64,000 bases of DNA from Okapia johnstoni (lineage: Eukaryota > Chordata > Mammalia > Artiodactyla > Giraffidae), in NCBI GenBank assembly GCA_024291935.2, contig CM044309.1:101457628-101521627 (forward strand). The letters run 5' to 3'. The notes under the pieces are model-generated. The model was not told the origin of the DNA and made no database searches. It worked only from the letters and a program-made list of their open reading frames with translations. This document shows, in pieces, positions 22,322 to 34,422 of the stretch (position 1 is its first letter; each line of letters starts with the position of its first letter). The position numbers and the translations under genes are program-made.

Positions 22322-22517
22322 TCATACCTTCCCTGGTGGCTCACCTGGTAAAGAATCTGCCTGCAATGCAGGAGACCTGGGTTCGATCCCTGGGTTGGGA
22401 AGATCCCCTGGAGAAGGGAAAGGCTACCCACTCCAGTATTCTGGCCTAGAGAATTCCATGGACTATACAGTCCTTGGGGTCACAAAGAATCGGACATGAC
22501 TGAGCAACTTTCATACC
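22322..22517 (+). repeat. Bov-tA SINE with intact A and B boxes
   Basis: SINE body 22,329-22,510, flanked by 'tcatacc' (22,322-22,328 and 22,511-22,517). The A box 'tggctcacctgg' and the B box 'ggttcgatccc' both fit the tRNA-type Pol III consensus. The body carries the variant 'ggcctagagaattccatgga'. Confidence 0.95.
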
Positions 22518-24234
22518 AATAAACGAAATGATTCTGACTCCAGCCCTCACTGCACACGTATATTAAGCCACATTTGAAATAGAAGACAATGGTGCTCCTA
22601 GAGCTTTTCAGTGTGTGTGTGTGTGTTGCAGAGTGACAGTCTTAAAATTGGATTTGGAAGAAACAAATCAGAAACAATTAGACTAGACTTCATGGACAGC
22701 CAGGACATTCTCCCATCTTTCTTCTCTGAAATCCTCCATACACCAACTCGTAACAGTGCTTAACAATGTGTGTCTGGTTAGAAAACATTTAGAGAAGAGA
22801 CAGAATGAAAATACATGAGCCCACGACTGGCTGGAGAGAAACTGTGATCAGGGACTAATCTACGTTACCTCACTAGGAGCCTGAGTTGGAATGATCTGCC
22901 GAGGGACAAATAAATAACTTTCTCTGCAAAAAGGGGACTGATAGGAAGGAAAGGGGATAGGGAGAAGAGGAAAGAAGGAGTTCACAGCACACAGGTCAGA
23001 AATTAGAATGAAACTGAAGTCTTGGAAGGGAGGAGAATCATTTATTTATTATTACCCTTCTCCCTTTCTCCCTCAAATAAAAGTACTATTAGAATAAAGG
23101 GAAAAGAAAGGTAATGACTTATTAGCAGCTATAAAGTTTAGGGCTTACTCCATAAGGACGAGGTGTTGCTACGGCGGGTTCTCGTCTCCATGCTCTTTGT
23201 AGCTTGGGGGCATGTCACACACTTGTGAGAACTTTACCGGGGTGTTGATGCAATATTGTGTCAGTAACTGAGTGATTTGTTTTTCCTCTGGACATTGATT
23301 GAAGAAATTCTTATTACATTTTATAGCTTGCTTGGCCTTCGTATGAGACTCAAGACATAAATTGGACCATAAATTGGCCTCTGTCAGAATCTACATCAGA
23401 ATGATACCAAATACATGTCATCAGGCTTGCGTTCCAGCTTGCAGCAGGGATCCACCGGTGCTTGTCATCTTGATCACATGTTCACCTCACTCCCTTTTCC
23501 TGCTCGTGCCTCTACTTTGAAGAAAATACGGTAAGGACTCCAGCAAATGTGCTGGTTTGATCAGCAGTTTGACACAGCCAAAAGAGTACTGGTAGATTTA
23601 ATTGATTTCCTCCAAGTTGGGTCTCCACTGTATCAGAAGTAGGATGCAAATAAATAAAAGTGGATGCAAAGAAAGAAATATATAGTTATGCAAAAAAGGA
23701 CAAGAAGGTATACATAACAGATATATTTATCCCACGTGTAAAGCCCAGACTTGATGATCCATGAGTGGCGGAGACATGGTTGAGTTACAGAGATTTGTTC
23801 TCTAGAGTGAGATAAATTTGTCATTTTAGTTCCTGCCATTATGGACTCTGAGCAGAAAATCAACTATTTTTAAGAGTCGGTTTATCTCGTGTAACCATGT
23901 GTGTTAGTTGAAAAATTAATTTTTTTTTTTACCAAATATAAATATTTATTTCTATTTTGAGAGAGCAAGATTAAGTGATTTATGAAAGAAATTTTGTAAT
24001 TTTAAAATCAGAAAGTAAACTTTTTTATATTAATAACTTCACTTTTTAATTTTTTTTTTTTTTTTACCATTTATAACCACAGTGTGGTCTAGACTTGATA
24101 TAAAATCATACTCATACTGCACTGAGAAGGTATCTTTCAAGTCAGTAATTTATGAGAAATATTAAGGCCATATTTTCTTTGTTGAAAACTTTGATAGAAT
24201 TATAGCAATTTAAAAAAATCAAAGATTTTATCAA
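22518..24234. other. unique sequence without a gene
   Basis: About 1.7 kb with only short simple tracts: a (GT)n patch near 22,612 and T-runs near 23,920 and 24,050. I recognise no coding exon, RNA gene or named repeat. Confidence 0.4.
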
Positions 24235-26700
24235 AACATATCTTCCAAAAGAAAGTTAAAGCCAGGTGGTTTTATAGATGAATTCCTTCAATTTTTCAAG
24301 CACAAGAGAAATTCCATGCTAAATAAGTTTTTGAGCCTAAGAAAGTCTAGAGGACTTGTCAATTTATTTCAGAATACTGACATCAAAACCTGATCAAAAC
24401 CTAACAAATATCCCCACTGCAAAACAATCTTATTTATGACCATAGTTACAGAGGTGCTAAATAAAATATTAGTTATTTCATCAGAAAAAGCTAAAATATA
24501 ATAACCAATGAAGATGGTTTAAAATGAGACACATGTTAGATGTAATAAACCAAAGATCAAATAAAAATCATGTGATCAGGGCAATGAATATAGAAAGAAA
24601 CACCACCACCCATTGCAAAGTATTTTTTTTAAAGCTTTAGAAACTAAAACTGAATAATTTCTTAATAGGAAAATAAGTGTTTCTTTGATTTTTTAATTCT
24701 ATTATTTCTGTTTTGAATGAATTACACATGTAAATGGTACAAAATTCAAGACACATAAGTATATTCATGAACTGTATCCCTACTTAACGGTCCCATCAAT
24801 CAAACTCCTTCCCAGACACCATCGCTGTTACTGGTTTCTGGCTATCCTTCCTAAGATATTCTAGGTGCATACAAATAAACACATAGATCTAAAATCTGTT
24901 TAGTGAGCAGAAAACATCATGCCTAATAATCAAATCAGAGACTTTCAAATTAAATACAAAAAAAATCTCCATTCCTTTTAAAATTTTTATGAAATTTGTT
25001 TACATTACAATCATATATTTTACAAAAAATTTATATTTGTTGGAAAGTGATGTTATCTCTTTTGCAGATTATAGATGAAAACACTTAAAAACTGCTACAC
25101 AATAAACTAGAAATTATTAAAACTACTAAGTGGATTTTGTAAAGTATCTGGAATCAAGATAATTACATACAGCCTCTCTCTATGTAAATATAATGGAACA
25201 TAAAAATTCCATTCAAAATAGTAACAAAAACCAAAATATGTAAATTATTTAAGAGTGAGCTTAGCAGAAACTATGAGATCTATGGGTAGGACAGTTTAGT
25301 CCTCTCCTGGGAATCAGAAAAGAAAGACATAACATCTGAAAGAAAAAGTTTGAAAGTACACAGCTGTCCATATTTCCCCAAGTTAATATACACATTTAAC
25401 AAATTATGATAAAAATATAAATGATAAATTATTCTTTATAATGTGACCAAATGCTTCTGTAGTTTACCTGAGAAAATAAAAGCATAAAACTGGTCAATAA
25501 AAAAGTTTTAGAAGTCTATTTTCCAAACAAGTTAATGAAATGCATTGTAAATCTGCATTATTAAAAGCATTAAGGAATAGGTCCAGAAATAGGAAAGAAC
25601 AGAACATAACAGAGAATCTAGAGATAGGTCCAAGTATTATGAGATGCTAACAGAGCAAAAAAGGTAAAATTTAAAATATCTTTGGAAAAGGATTTTTCAA
25701 TAAGTTATTTGGGAGGCAAGTAGCTTAACATTTGGAACAAATTAACAGTAACTCTCTTCTCCACATCATAATAAATTTCTACCCAAATAAACTTCAGATA
25801 AAGATTTAAACATCAAAAGTTAAACCCTAAAACTATCAGAAGAAAAACAGAACCACTACACACCTATTAGAATGGCCAAAATTCAGAACACTGACAATAC
25901 ACAATACCAAATATTGACAAGAATGTGGAGCAACAGGAAATCTCATTCACTGCAGGTGGAAATTCAAGATGGTGGTTACTTTGCAGGCAGCTAGGACTTT
26001 CTTACCATGTGATTCAGTAAATGTGTTCCTTGGCACTTCACCTACAAGAACTGAAAACTTATGTACACACAAAAACCTGCACATGATGTGTATGGCAGCT
26101 TTATTCATATTTGCAAAACTTGGAAGCAACCAAGATGTCCTTCATAGGTGAATAGATAAACTGTGATACATCCAGATGATGGAATATCCAGTGATAAAAA
26201 GAGATGAACTGTCAAGCAATGAAAAGACACTGAGGAAACTTACATGTATATTACTAAATAAAAGAAGCCAATCTGATAAAGCTATGTGATTCCAACTATG
26301 TAACATTCTGGAAAAGATACAACTATGGAGACAGCGAAAGTATCAGTGGTTGTCAGGGGTTCAGGGTGAGGAAGAGATGACTAGATGAAGCACAGAGGAT
26401 TTTTCAGGGTAGTGAAAATACTCTTTGTGATTCCACAGTGATGGATACATGTTATTATACATTTTTTCAAATCCATAGGATGGACGATACCAAGCACAAA
26501 CTCTAAGGCAAGCAATGGACTTTTGTTGATAATGATGTATCAGAAATCATGAGGTTCATCAGCTGTAACAAATGTATCATTCAGGTGGGGTGTTGATTAT
26601 CAGGGAGGTAATGTATGTGTGGTGCAGGGGGATTATGGGAAATCTCTGCACCTTCCTCTGTATTTTGCCTTAAACTGCTCTTAAGAAAAAAAATTTTTAA
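24235..26700 (+). mobile_element. old L1 LINE, ORF2 remnant to 3' UTR
   Basis: Plus-strand L1. ORF2 traces include 'ccaggtggttttatagatga', 'accaaagatcaaataaaaat' and 'ttccattcaaaatagtaaca'. The 3' UTR-side block is clearer: 'aatggccaaaattcagaaca', 'atgtggagcaacaggaaatc', 'gcagctttattcatatttgc', 'tgattccaactatgtaacat' and 'gttgtcaggggttcagggtg', ending in an A-rich tail near 26,682-26,699. A segment at about 24,700-24,900 does not fit the ORF2 order and may be another old insertion. No reading frame survives. Confidence 0.75.
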
Positions 26701-26794
26701 TATCAATATTTAATATTAATATAAGCAATATTTAATATAAGCAAGATCAATATTAAATGTTTATATTTAAATTTTTTTCTTATTTAATATTAGT
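26701..26794. repeat. AT-rich internal repeat
   Basis: Variants of 'tttaatattaatataagcaa' recur two to three times. One copy at 26,737-26,748 contains 'ataagcaagatc', the same 12 bases used as the target-site duplication of the next SINE. Confidence 0.7.
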
Positions 26795-27128
26795 ATAAGC
26801 AAGATCAGCTTCTCTGATAGCTCAGTTGGTAAAGAATCCATCTGCAATGCAGAAGATACTGCTTCGATTCCTATGTTGGGAAGATCCCCTGAAGAAGGGA
26901 TAGGATACACTCTCCAGTATTCCTGGGCTTCCCTTGTGTCTTAGCTGGTAAAGAATCCGCCTGCAATGCGGGAGACCTGGGTTCGATCCCTGAGTTGGAA
27001 AGATTCCCTGGAGAAGGGAAAGGCTACCTACTCTAGTATTGTGGCCTGGAGAATTCCATGGACTATATAGTCCATGGGGTCACAAAGAGTCAGACACGAT
27101 TGAGCAACTTTCACACATAAGCAAGATC
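26795..27128 (+). repeat. dimeric Bov-tA SINE with 12-bp target-site duplication
   Basis: A SINE head of about 117 bp (26,807-26,923: A box 'tagctcagttgg', near-B box 'gcttcgattcc') breaks off at 'ccagtattcct' and is joined directly to a complete Bov-tA (26,924-27,116; B box 'ggttcgatccc'). One pair of duplications, 'ataagcaagatc' at 26,795-26,806 and 27,117-27,128, encloses both units. The dimer therefore appears to have inserted once as a single unit, though later recombination between two SINEs could produce the same structure. Confidence 0.9.
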
Positions 27129-28650
27129 TGTCTAAGCATGACACTGAAAATAGAAACTATTACTATAAAGGGAAAGATCAACATATTAAAATTTTCTTAA
27201 AAATGGAAAGGCAAATGAAAAATTTTTAATGTTTGCTGTGCCTGTGACCAAGCCTATGAAGTTTCGGTAACTTTAAAACTTCACAATGTAAAATATCTTT
27301 TACAAATAATTTAGAAAAATTCAATGATGCCAGGGGTCATGAGCAACAATTTTGCAACAATTGACACATGAATGCAAATGTCTAACATCTTTAAACTGAA
27401 CAAAAATCTGATATTTTAAGGATGAACTGTGGATGGGAGTAAGAAGAGCAGGGTGAGGAGATTAGAAGCAAAATACGAAGAATTTCACGGCTGGGGGAGA
27501 GCGACTGGGGTAAGTTAGATAAGGATTGAAAAACTTTCTTTGGAACTGTGACTCGGAAGGGCTAGAAGATGTTTGGTGGGTGGGAGAAAAGGCAAAGAGG
27601 GGAAAGAGTAGATGCAACAAGTCTTTCCACATGCTTGGTTGGAAGGAGTGGAAAGGAAGGGAAGTTAAAATTCAGATAGAGAAATATTTGCTGAGAAGAA
27701 AGAACCAGGGAGAGAACTGAAGAGATAGAGCAGGGAAAAGAAAACTGATAGAATGGAAGTCATGTGACCCAGAACTGTCTCTTCCCACGAGTGAGGAGGG
27801 AAGGGAGAAGGGGTGGATAAAGTGGGGCTTAGTTGTGGGAGTCGGAAGCAGGAAGCAGAGGTGTTTCTATCCAACAGTATCCGTTATTTCCGATAAGGTA
27901 GGTGATTATTTGCCAAGAGTGTTGGATTTAAAGATTTGGGAGATTTGACAAGTCTGCTCTGCTGAATGGGACAGAGCAGTGAGTACGAGAAAAGATGATT
28001 ACCCGGCATCTTTGAATTCCCATCCCATGAATTTACAGCCTGCCCAGTCATGGTTCTCTCCAGCAGTAGGTAGATACACAGGGAAGGATAAGTAGCATTT
28101 TCCAGGATTTAGCCAGATAATTGGTTATAAAAAAGCCAATGAGATGAAAAGTTTGAGGATACCTGGAGGAGAGTTACTGAAGTGATATATTATGGAATCC
28201 AAGTGGAAAGGGAGGGAGATGAAAACATGAGAAGGCTCATCAGTAAAAAAAAAAAAGCTGACAAGAGGTTCTGGTGAAGCCTTCAGAGAAGATACATAAT
28301 TCTTTGTGGATCTCGTGTCAGCTGTTCTTTTCTGTATTCTCATCCCCATACTGGGCAGCATGTCTTTGCTTCTAGACCCCGTCTCCGACTGCTCTCTGTT
28401 GTTTGAGAGCATCCTCTGGAAACCTTGTTTCATAGCTAAATACCCCTGTCTCTTCAAACTCTCATGGGATGTCCTACTCTTCTCCCCACCTCACCCCTAT
28501 TATAATAAAGGCTTTTATATTCGTGCATATTAAGAACTAAAGAGAGAATATTGCAAATATGGCAAATGCATATTGAAAGTTGCATTTCGGAGTCTTACTT
28601 GCAGCTCTCTGAATACCAGAGTTCTTTGTGCTATTCTATTCAATCCCCTG
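27129..28650. other. unique sequence without a gene
   Basis: Purine-rich non-coding sequence from 27,420 to 27,860, and an A-run at about 28,243-28,254. The overlapping frames of 60-110 codons on both strands look like chance. Confidence 0.4.
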
Positions 28651-28725
28651 GAAAGTCATCAGGTAGATACAGCAAGAGTTCAGGAGCCGATGGAATCCCT
28701 GCTGAAACCTTCAAACTAAAAAATG
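28651..28725 (+). pseudogene. possible old RTE-type RT fragment
   Basis: The translation SSGADGIPAETFK resembles the RTE/BovB fingers motif (ASGGDGIPVELF in the better copy at 18.5 kb). The DNA is far more diverged from BovB than any other copy here and the similarity covers only about 25 residues. It may be an old RTE relic or a coincidence. Confidence 0.3.
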
Positions 28726-29579
28726 GGAACTCATGTTACAGTTTCATTCTCAACAGAGATTTCTAACGACGAACAAATTCTAAATGAGAGCAGGGTGGCT
28801 GTGATCATGACAAATTTTAGTTCAGGAGAGAGAAGTCTGGCTTAAATCAAATTTATACTGCTTCACTTTTTTTTCCCTATAGAAATTTCTTTGAGAATCC
28901 TCTTGAATCATTTTCTTTGTGTTATTGCAGAGATCTTTCCAGAATCTCAGTTTGGTCCTCATTGATAAAGGGGCACCGTCAACATGATCCACAGTTCATA
29001 AACTTGTCTAATAAATGAGAAACTGTATGAAGAATTCTTATTAAGTATGGTTGCTCCCCAAGTTTGCCTCCTCCTGTAATCTTTTCTGCCTTCAAAGTGT
29101 TCCTCTTTGATAATATTTTGTTAAGATTCCTTTGGGTCTAGCAGAGCTATCAACCAAAACTGTACCACTGATCAAACACGGTTTTCAAAATTAGTCTTGA
29201 TAGTGATTCATCTGCGTAGTTTAAAAATTTCCTAATAGAATGAAACAATTTTCCTAGTGCTGAATAAGACTGGATCTTCAATTACCTCTACCTCAGAGCT
29301 AAGGCTGATAGTCAAAGTGTTAGACAGACAGACAGGAGTCAGAGGACAGTACAAATTGAATAAGGCAAGGCAAATGATCTACTAATCAGAAATATCTTAT
29401 ATGAATATATGTGTATATATGTAATAGATATATAATATATATAATATATAGTTAGATTAATTAGATACTATTCATCTTTAATATACATATCTACATGCAA
29501 ACACACACATCCTGTGAGATATATATTTATATCTTATTGGGAAAATGACAAATTCAGGGTTGTTTATTATCACTACTAT
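28726..29579. other. unique sequence with a TA-rich tract
   Basis: Non-coding; a TA-rich patch lies at about 29,398-29,450. Nothing else recognised. Confidence 0.45.
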
Positions 29580-29690
29580 TACTAGTAACTACCATTTATT
29601 GAGCACTTCATTTGGGCTGTGAACTATGTTAAATAAACACTTTATATATTATCATTAAATTATTACAGTAATCCTATGAATTACGTATGG
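29580..29690 (-). repeat. MIR fragment
   Basis: 'accatttattgagcacttca' and 'ttacagtaatcctatgaatt' match the reversed 3' half of MIR. Confidence 0.5.
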
Positions 29691-29918
29691 TTAGACCACT
29701 TTTCTGGATCTAACTTCTTCCTCTTAATCTTTTCCTGCTTACAAAAACAAACACATAGAAAATGGTAAACACCAGTCATGACAAATGTAAAATATGGTCT
29801 TAACAAAAGGGAGTCACAAAAGAAGGAAGAAACTGATCCAACATACAAGTAAAAGAGAATGGAAGTGTGTTTTAGATCAATGGCTCCCAGGTTTTAGTGC
29901 ACAGAGCATTACCCTGGG

Positions 29919-30088
29919 AATTTTTTTTATTTATTTTTCCTTTTGGTATTTTTAAAATTTGTTTTTAATTGGAGAATAAGTGCTTTACAATATTGTGCTG
30001 GTTTCTGTCATACATCAACATGAATCAGCCATAGGTGTACATACATACATCCCCTCGCTCTTGAACCTCCCTCCTCATTCCACCCTAT
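29919..30088 (-). mobile_element. ruminant L1 3' end fragment
   Basis: Reversed 3' UTR of the younger ruminant L1: a T-run, then 'gctttacaatattgtgctgg', 'catcaacatgaatcagccat' and 'cttgaacctccctcctcatt'. It is 5'-truncated after about 150 bp. The same family forms the insertion at 42.3 kb. Confidence 0.85.
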
Positions 30089-30360
30089 TTATTTTTTAAA
30101 TTGAGTTAATAGTTGATTTACAATAGTTAATTTATTAGTTTTACGTATACAGCATAGGGATTCAGTACTTTATAGATGATACTCCACTAAAAGTTATTAC
30201 AAAATAATGGGTGTAACTATTCTGCAATACAATGCATCCTTGTTGCTCATTTCTTTTATACACAGTAGTTTGTCCTCTTAATCCCACAACTGTATCTTGA
30301 TCCTTAGCCCCCTTCCCTCTCCCACTGGTAACCACTGGTTTTGTTAAATATAATTACCAT
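30089..30360 (-). mobile_element. second L1 3' end fragment, cetartiodactyl type
   Basis: Directly abuts the previous fragment. Signature phrases: 'atagttgatttacaatagtt', 'aagttattacaaaataatgg', 'tatacacagtagtttgtcct' and 'ccctctcccactggtaacca'. This is a different, older L1 3' UTR type than its neighbour. Confidence 0.8.
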
Positions 30361-30474
30361 CACATTGTGTTCTGATGCACTTGAGTTATCTCTTTTCTGG
30401 TTGATAATCAGAAAGGATAGAAGAAGCCAGGATGGGCAAAGAAATCAATATGCCGCCTTTTTCTAACCTTTGAT

Positions 30475-31620
30475 ATAGTCACCCAATAAATATTTACTAA
30501 ATATCAACTGTGCCCTAAGGTCTGTGGTAGGACTTGGACATAAACCAAACATTAGATGTTATTCCTCTATTCAAAAAATTGAGAACTCTAGAGGGAGAAA
30601 ATATTTAGAAATACTTAAAACCTAATGTGATACAGACATAAAAAACAAACCTAGGTTACAAAAGGGAGAAGGGGGTGGAGGAGGAATGAATTAGGGGATT
30701 AGGATTAGCAGATACACACTACTATATGCAAAACAGATAAACAGCAAGATCCCACTGTATAGCACTGGTAGGATATTCAATGTCCTGCAACTAATCATTT
30801 ATAAATATAACTGAATACCATTTACAAAACCAGTTATAAATATAACTGAATCACTTTACTGTACACCAGAAACTAAGACAACATTGTAAATCAACTATAC
30901 TTCAATTTAAAAAAAATCTAATGTGATAATTGATGTATGTGCTTTGGAGGCAGAGAAGAGGAAAGATAAACTTCCTGAGTTAATTAGGAAGTATTTTCCT
31001 TGAGTTTGGTCTGGAAGAGTAAAGGAGTCATGGAGTGTGAGGCTGCTGGTGGTCTTGGGCCTGAGACTGAAAAACTTTGGTTCACTTTCCTATGGCCCAA
31101 GGTTTGCTAATGTAGAATTCCTGGGAGCTGAATACTTCCTTTGAGAGTTACAGAACATCCGTGAGCCACCTGAAATTTAATGGAAACTCTGGTACTTTTC
31201 TTACAAGTTCATATGTATTGTCAGACTTCCAAGGGATCTTTGATCAAAAATGGTTAAAAAGCAAACTTGTAAATAAAGGGGAATCTTGACTCTTTAAGTC
31301 AAGAAGTGATATCTGATTTACCTTTTAGAAATATAACTTTGTCTAGAGAATGGAGAATAGGTGAAAGGAGAGACCAATGAAAGAGAAACCTCTCGAGGAA
31401 CTATTGCAGTGATTCAGGTGGAAGGTAGAGGCCATGCATTCAGGTAGGGTAATGGAGATGGAGAGGGAAAAATGGACTTGAGAGCCATGTCTATGGTCTT
31501 AGTGAACACAGTGAATGATGGAGAGAGAGTAGTCAAAGATGAGTGCCAAACCTTTTGTTTCCATGTCTGTGTGGAAAGGTGTTTTGCCAAAGAGAATTTG
31601 TGTTTCATTCAATATACACT
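30475..31620 (-). repeat. L2 LINE, 3' region, first block
   Basis: Reversed L2: the 3' end 'caataaatatttactaaata' followed by 'tgtgccctaaggtctgtggt', then, after an L1 insertion, 'acttcctgagttaattagga' and 'gaactattgcagtgattcag' with 'gtagggtaatggagatggag'. Strongly diverged but in the correct order over about 850 bp. Confidence 0.7.
30622..30928 (+). mobile_element. L1 3' end inserted in L2, 11-bp target-site duplication
   Basis: The insert (30,633-30,917) carries 'cagatacacactactatatg', 'atcactttactgtacaccag' and 'ttgtaaatcaactatacttc' followed by an A-rich tail: the plus-strand 3' end of a cetartiodactyl L1, 5'-truncated to about 285 bp. 'ctaatgtgata' flanks it at 30,622-30,632 and 30,918-30,928, and L2 sequence continues on both sides. 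Confidence 0.92.
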
Positions 31621-31639
31621 ATGAAGAACTGGATTCCAT

Positions 31640-32700
31640 TTTGTTCTAGAGCTTGTGTTATAGAGTAAGTCAACCATGAAGTAGAATAGATGAGAATTAA
31701 GTAGAGCAGGGAGAGGAAGAGAGGATGAGAGAAAATATCCTTTTCTCTCGAGAAAAGTACCCTTTTCTCTATTAAGGGAGAGTCAGATCACACGGGGTCT
31801 GTGTGTGTGTGAAGTCACTTTAGTTTGGTGTGTTTAGTTTAGTGTGTTTAGTCACTTTAGTGTCTCACTCTTTGCAACCCCATGGACTGTAGCCCCCCAG
31901 GCTCTTCTGACCATGGGATTCTCCAGGCAAGAAGACTGGAGTGGATTGCCAAGCCCTCCTCCAGGGCATCTTCCTGATTCAGGGATCAAACCCATGTCTC
32001 TTCCGTCTCCTGCGTTAGCGGGTGGGTTCTTTACCACTAGTGCTACCTGGGAAGCCCCACGGGGTCTTACAGGCCATTTTAAAACTCAGGCTTTTACTCC
32101 AGCCATTGCAAAGTTTTCAGTACAGGATTATCCAATCTGACTTACATTTTAAAATGATCAGTCTGACTGCTCTGTATAGAATAAACTGTAAATGGATGGG
32201 ATTGGAAGCAGTTAACTCAATTATGAGATTATTACAGTAATTCAAGTGAGACAGAATGTGGTAAGGACCAGGCTGGTTTAATGGTGGGAGTAGAATTTTG
32301 ACTCTAAATAAATTTTGCGAAGAGAACTAACAGGATTTGCTAAGAGATTGGATTGGTGTCAAAGAGTCAAGAAAGACTTAGGTTTTGATTTGAACAACTG
32401 GGATAGTGGAATTGCCATTGATTGAGATGCAGAATACTGAGGGAGAAATATGACTACAGGGAAAAGTCAGTTTGGTTTGGGGTTGTTAAGTCTGAGATGA
32501 CCACCTGGCATCAAAGTGGAGATGTCAAGAAGGCAATTGGACGTGTGGGTTTGCAATTATGAAAGTGATCTTGACTGAAGATCTAAATTTGGGGGGTTGT
32601 CAATGTATAGATGTTACTGAAAACTGTAAGACTATAAGGATCTGAGTGCAAGTAAAAAAATGAAGACCAAAGACGGGCACTCTTGTATTAAACAGTTGGG
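31640..32700 (-). repeat. L2 LINE, 3' region, second block
   Basis: A second reversed L2 piece repeats parts already seen in the previous block: 'atctgacttacattttaaaa', 'gagattattacagtaattca', 'gatttgaacaactgggatag', 'aagtggagatgtcaagaagg' and 'ggttgtcaatgtatagatgt'. It is interrupted by a SINE at 31,801-32,057. The overlap in content shows two L2 insertions, or a duplication, rather than one element. Confidence 0.8.
31791..32067 (-). repeat. Bov-tA SINE with 10-bp target-site duplication
   Basis: The body 31,801-32,057 lies between two copies of 'cacggggtct' (31,791-31,800; 32,058-32,067). The tail has expanded into GT and TTTAGT-type repeats (31,801-31,862). The reversed head 'ccactagtgctacctgggaa' marks the CACTAG subgroup. 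Confidence 0.94.
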
Positions 32701-32774
32701 CAGAAAGAACTGCTCTTCCAATAATTCTCCTAAATATGCATTTTCTAGGTGTTGTTTTTTTAAATCAATGTAGT

Positions 32775-33018
32775 ATCTAAGAGCAAAAGTTTAGCGGTAA
32801 GAAAGCCTAGGTTCAACTCTTAACTCCATTACCTTTCAATGTATGATTTTGGTCAAGTTGCTTTATCCTCAGTCCTTGGTTTTTCTCATTTTTAAAATGG
32901 AAATAATAAAGTACCTACTTCATAGGTTAGTTGTACAGTTAAGTTATGCATGCACATTTAAGATGTTTAGAATGGTGCTTGGCACTCAATAAATGCTACC
33001 TGGTGTTATTATCATGAT
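32775..33018 (+). repeat. MIR SINE, nearly complete
   Basis: One of the best MIR copies here: 'aagaaagcctaggttcaact', 'gattttggtcaagttgcttt', 'catttttaaaatggaaataa', 'agtacctacttcataggtta', 'atggtgcttggcactcaata' and the end 'tggtgttattatcatg'. Confidence 0.88.
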
Positions 33019-34334
33019 TTCGCTTCCCTCTCTTCCCTGAAACAGAACTAGAGAACATCCATGCTTTGAGTCAGAGTCCCATAATTCTCACGTGAACAAA
33101 TGCAAAGAACATGAATCCCTTGAGTCTGAATTTTAATCCCAGTCTTAGTGCAGCTGACCGAGTTACTCTCCAGCACACTCGCTTTCTCTGTAGCTCTACT
33201 TCTTCCAAATCCCTGCTCCATCTCCATCATGCTCCTGTTTGATCAGGATGTTCCTCATGTACCATGTCACTGCATATCAGGAGATTGGTCTGTCATAGTT
33301 ATGACCCTGAAGAGAGTTTGTGACTAAGGGCCACCTTCTAAATGGTTTGTGAGAGTATCCTGCTGCTCAGGATGGCAATTTAAAGCCTAAAGGCTAAAAA
33401 CCAGAGTGAGATTATCTATTGCAATCACTGATTGAGATCCAGTCTTCAAAACCTACCAACATGGGTCTCTTTTCTGCATGGATCTGGGAAGAGTAGCAGA
33501 ATTGCAATTTCATGGTGAGATACAAGAGGCAAAGGCCCTATCAAAAGTTTGGTAACTATACATTATGTATAGCAAGCATCCGTTCTTGTGCTTCATTGTA
33601 AAGATAATATATGCATATAAATTAAAAATAAATGATGACAAGCAAAGAAATATTGGAAAAAATATAATTAAAACTACTGTAACAGCTGACAGATTAGTGG
33701 GTTAGAAAAAAAATGCAGCTACAGAAGACAGTTCTGAAAATAATGAAACAATGGAGAATGAAGTTAATGAGATTGAGAAAATGGAAAAAGACACTTTACA
33801 GTACTATCACATGCACAAAAAAAATCAAAATATGGGCTCCATTCTGATGTTTCCTTGTTAAACAGAAGTATGTCAAGCCCTCGTATTTCCATCAAGGTAC
33901 TGAATGACTTGGTGTGTGCCCCACTCCTTCAGAAAGCAGGCTGAATTATAAAAACTATCTTTTGACATATCAGTAATCTTTGAAGATCATACTGTCTTTA
34001 TGCCCACCTGTGGTTCAGAAGCAACTTCTAAGTTATAAAAGAGACAAGCAAAGTTAAATAAAAAGTTCATTTGTTTTCCAAGTGTTTCTCTCCCAACTAC
34101 GGGACTCTGCACCTAGAGTGGGCATTCTATAAATCTTGATGACAAGGTGCTGACTTTATTTTTGTGCATTATTTTGAAGGCTTAACCCTATATTGTGAAA
34201 CAGATAAATCTGAGGAGAGAAATGGAACCAAGCTATGAAACAATCATGTGGGGGGAAAAAATTCCCCCTTAATTTTTAGAAGGACATATGAACCAAACTT
34301 TAAAGTAATTTTTAATATAATCTCTATTTAAAAT
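33019..34334. other. unique sequence without a gene
   Basis: About 1.3 kb, AT-rich on its right half, with no recognised repeat. A 60-codon frame at 33,048-33,230 has no recognisable content. Confidence 0.4.
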
Positions 34335-34422
34335 AATATATATTAATTCACTTATTTAACGAATATTTACTGAGTATCTGTTGTTTTTATTTGGTGCTGT
34401 AGGCACGGGGATAAAGAGAGAT

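Noticed and set aside
22329..22400. tRNA-like sequence with good A and B boxes
   Set aside because: It is the head of a Bov-tA SINE. It lacks a cloverleaf-competent acceptor stem and continues into the SINE body, so it is not a tRNA gene.
29877..29915. Resemblance to the terminal part of a MER5-type element
   Set aside because: About 40 bp only and mutated; not enough to name.
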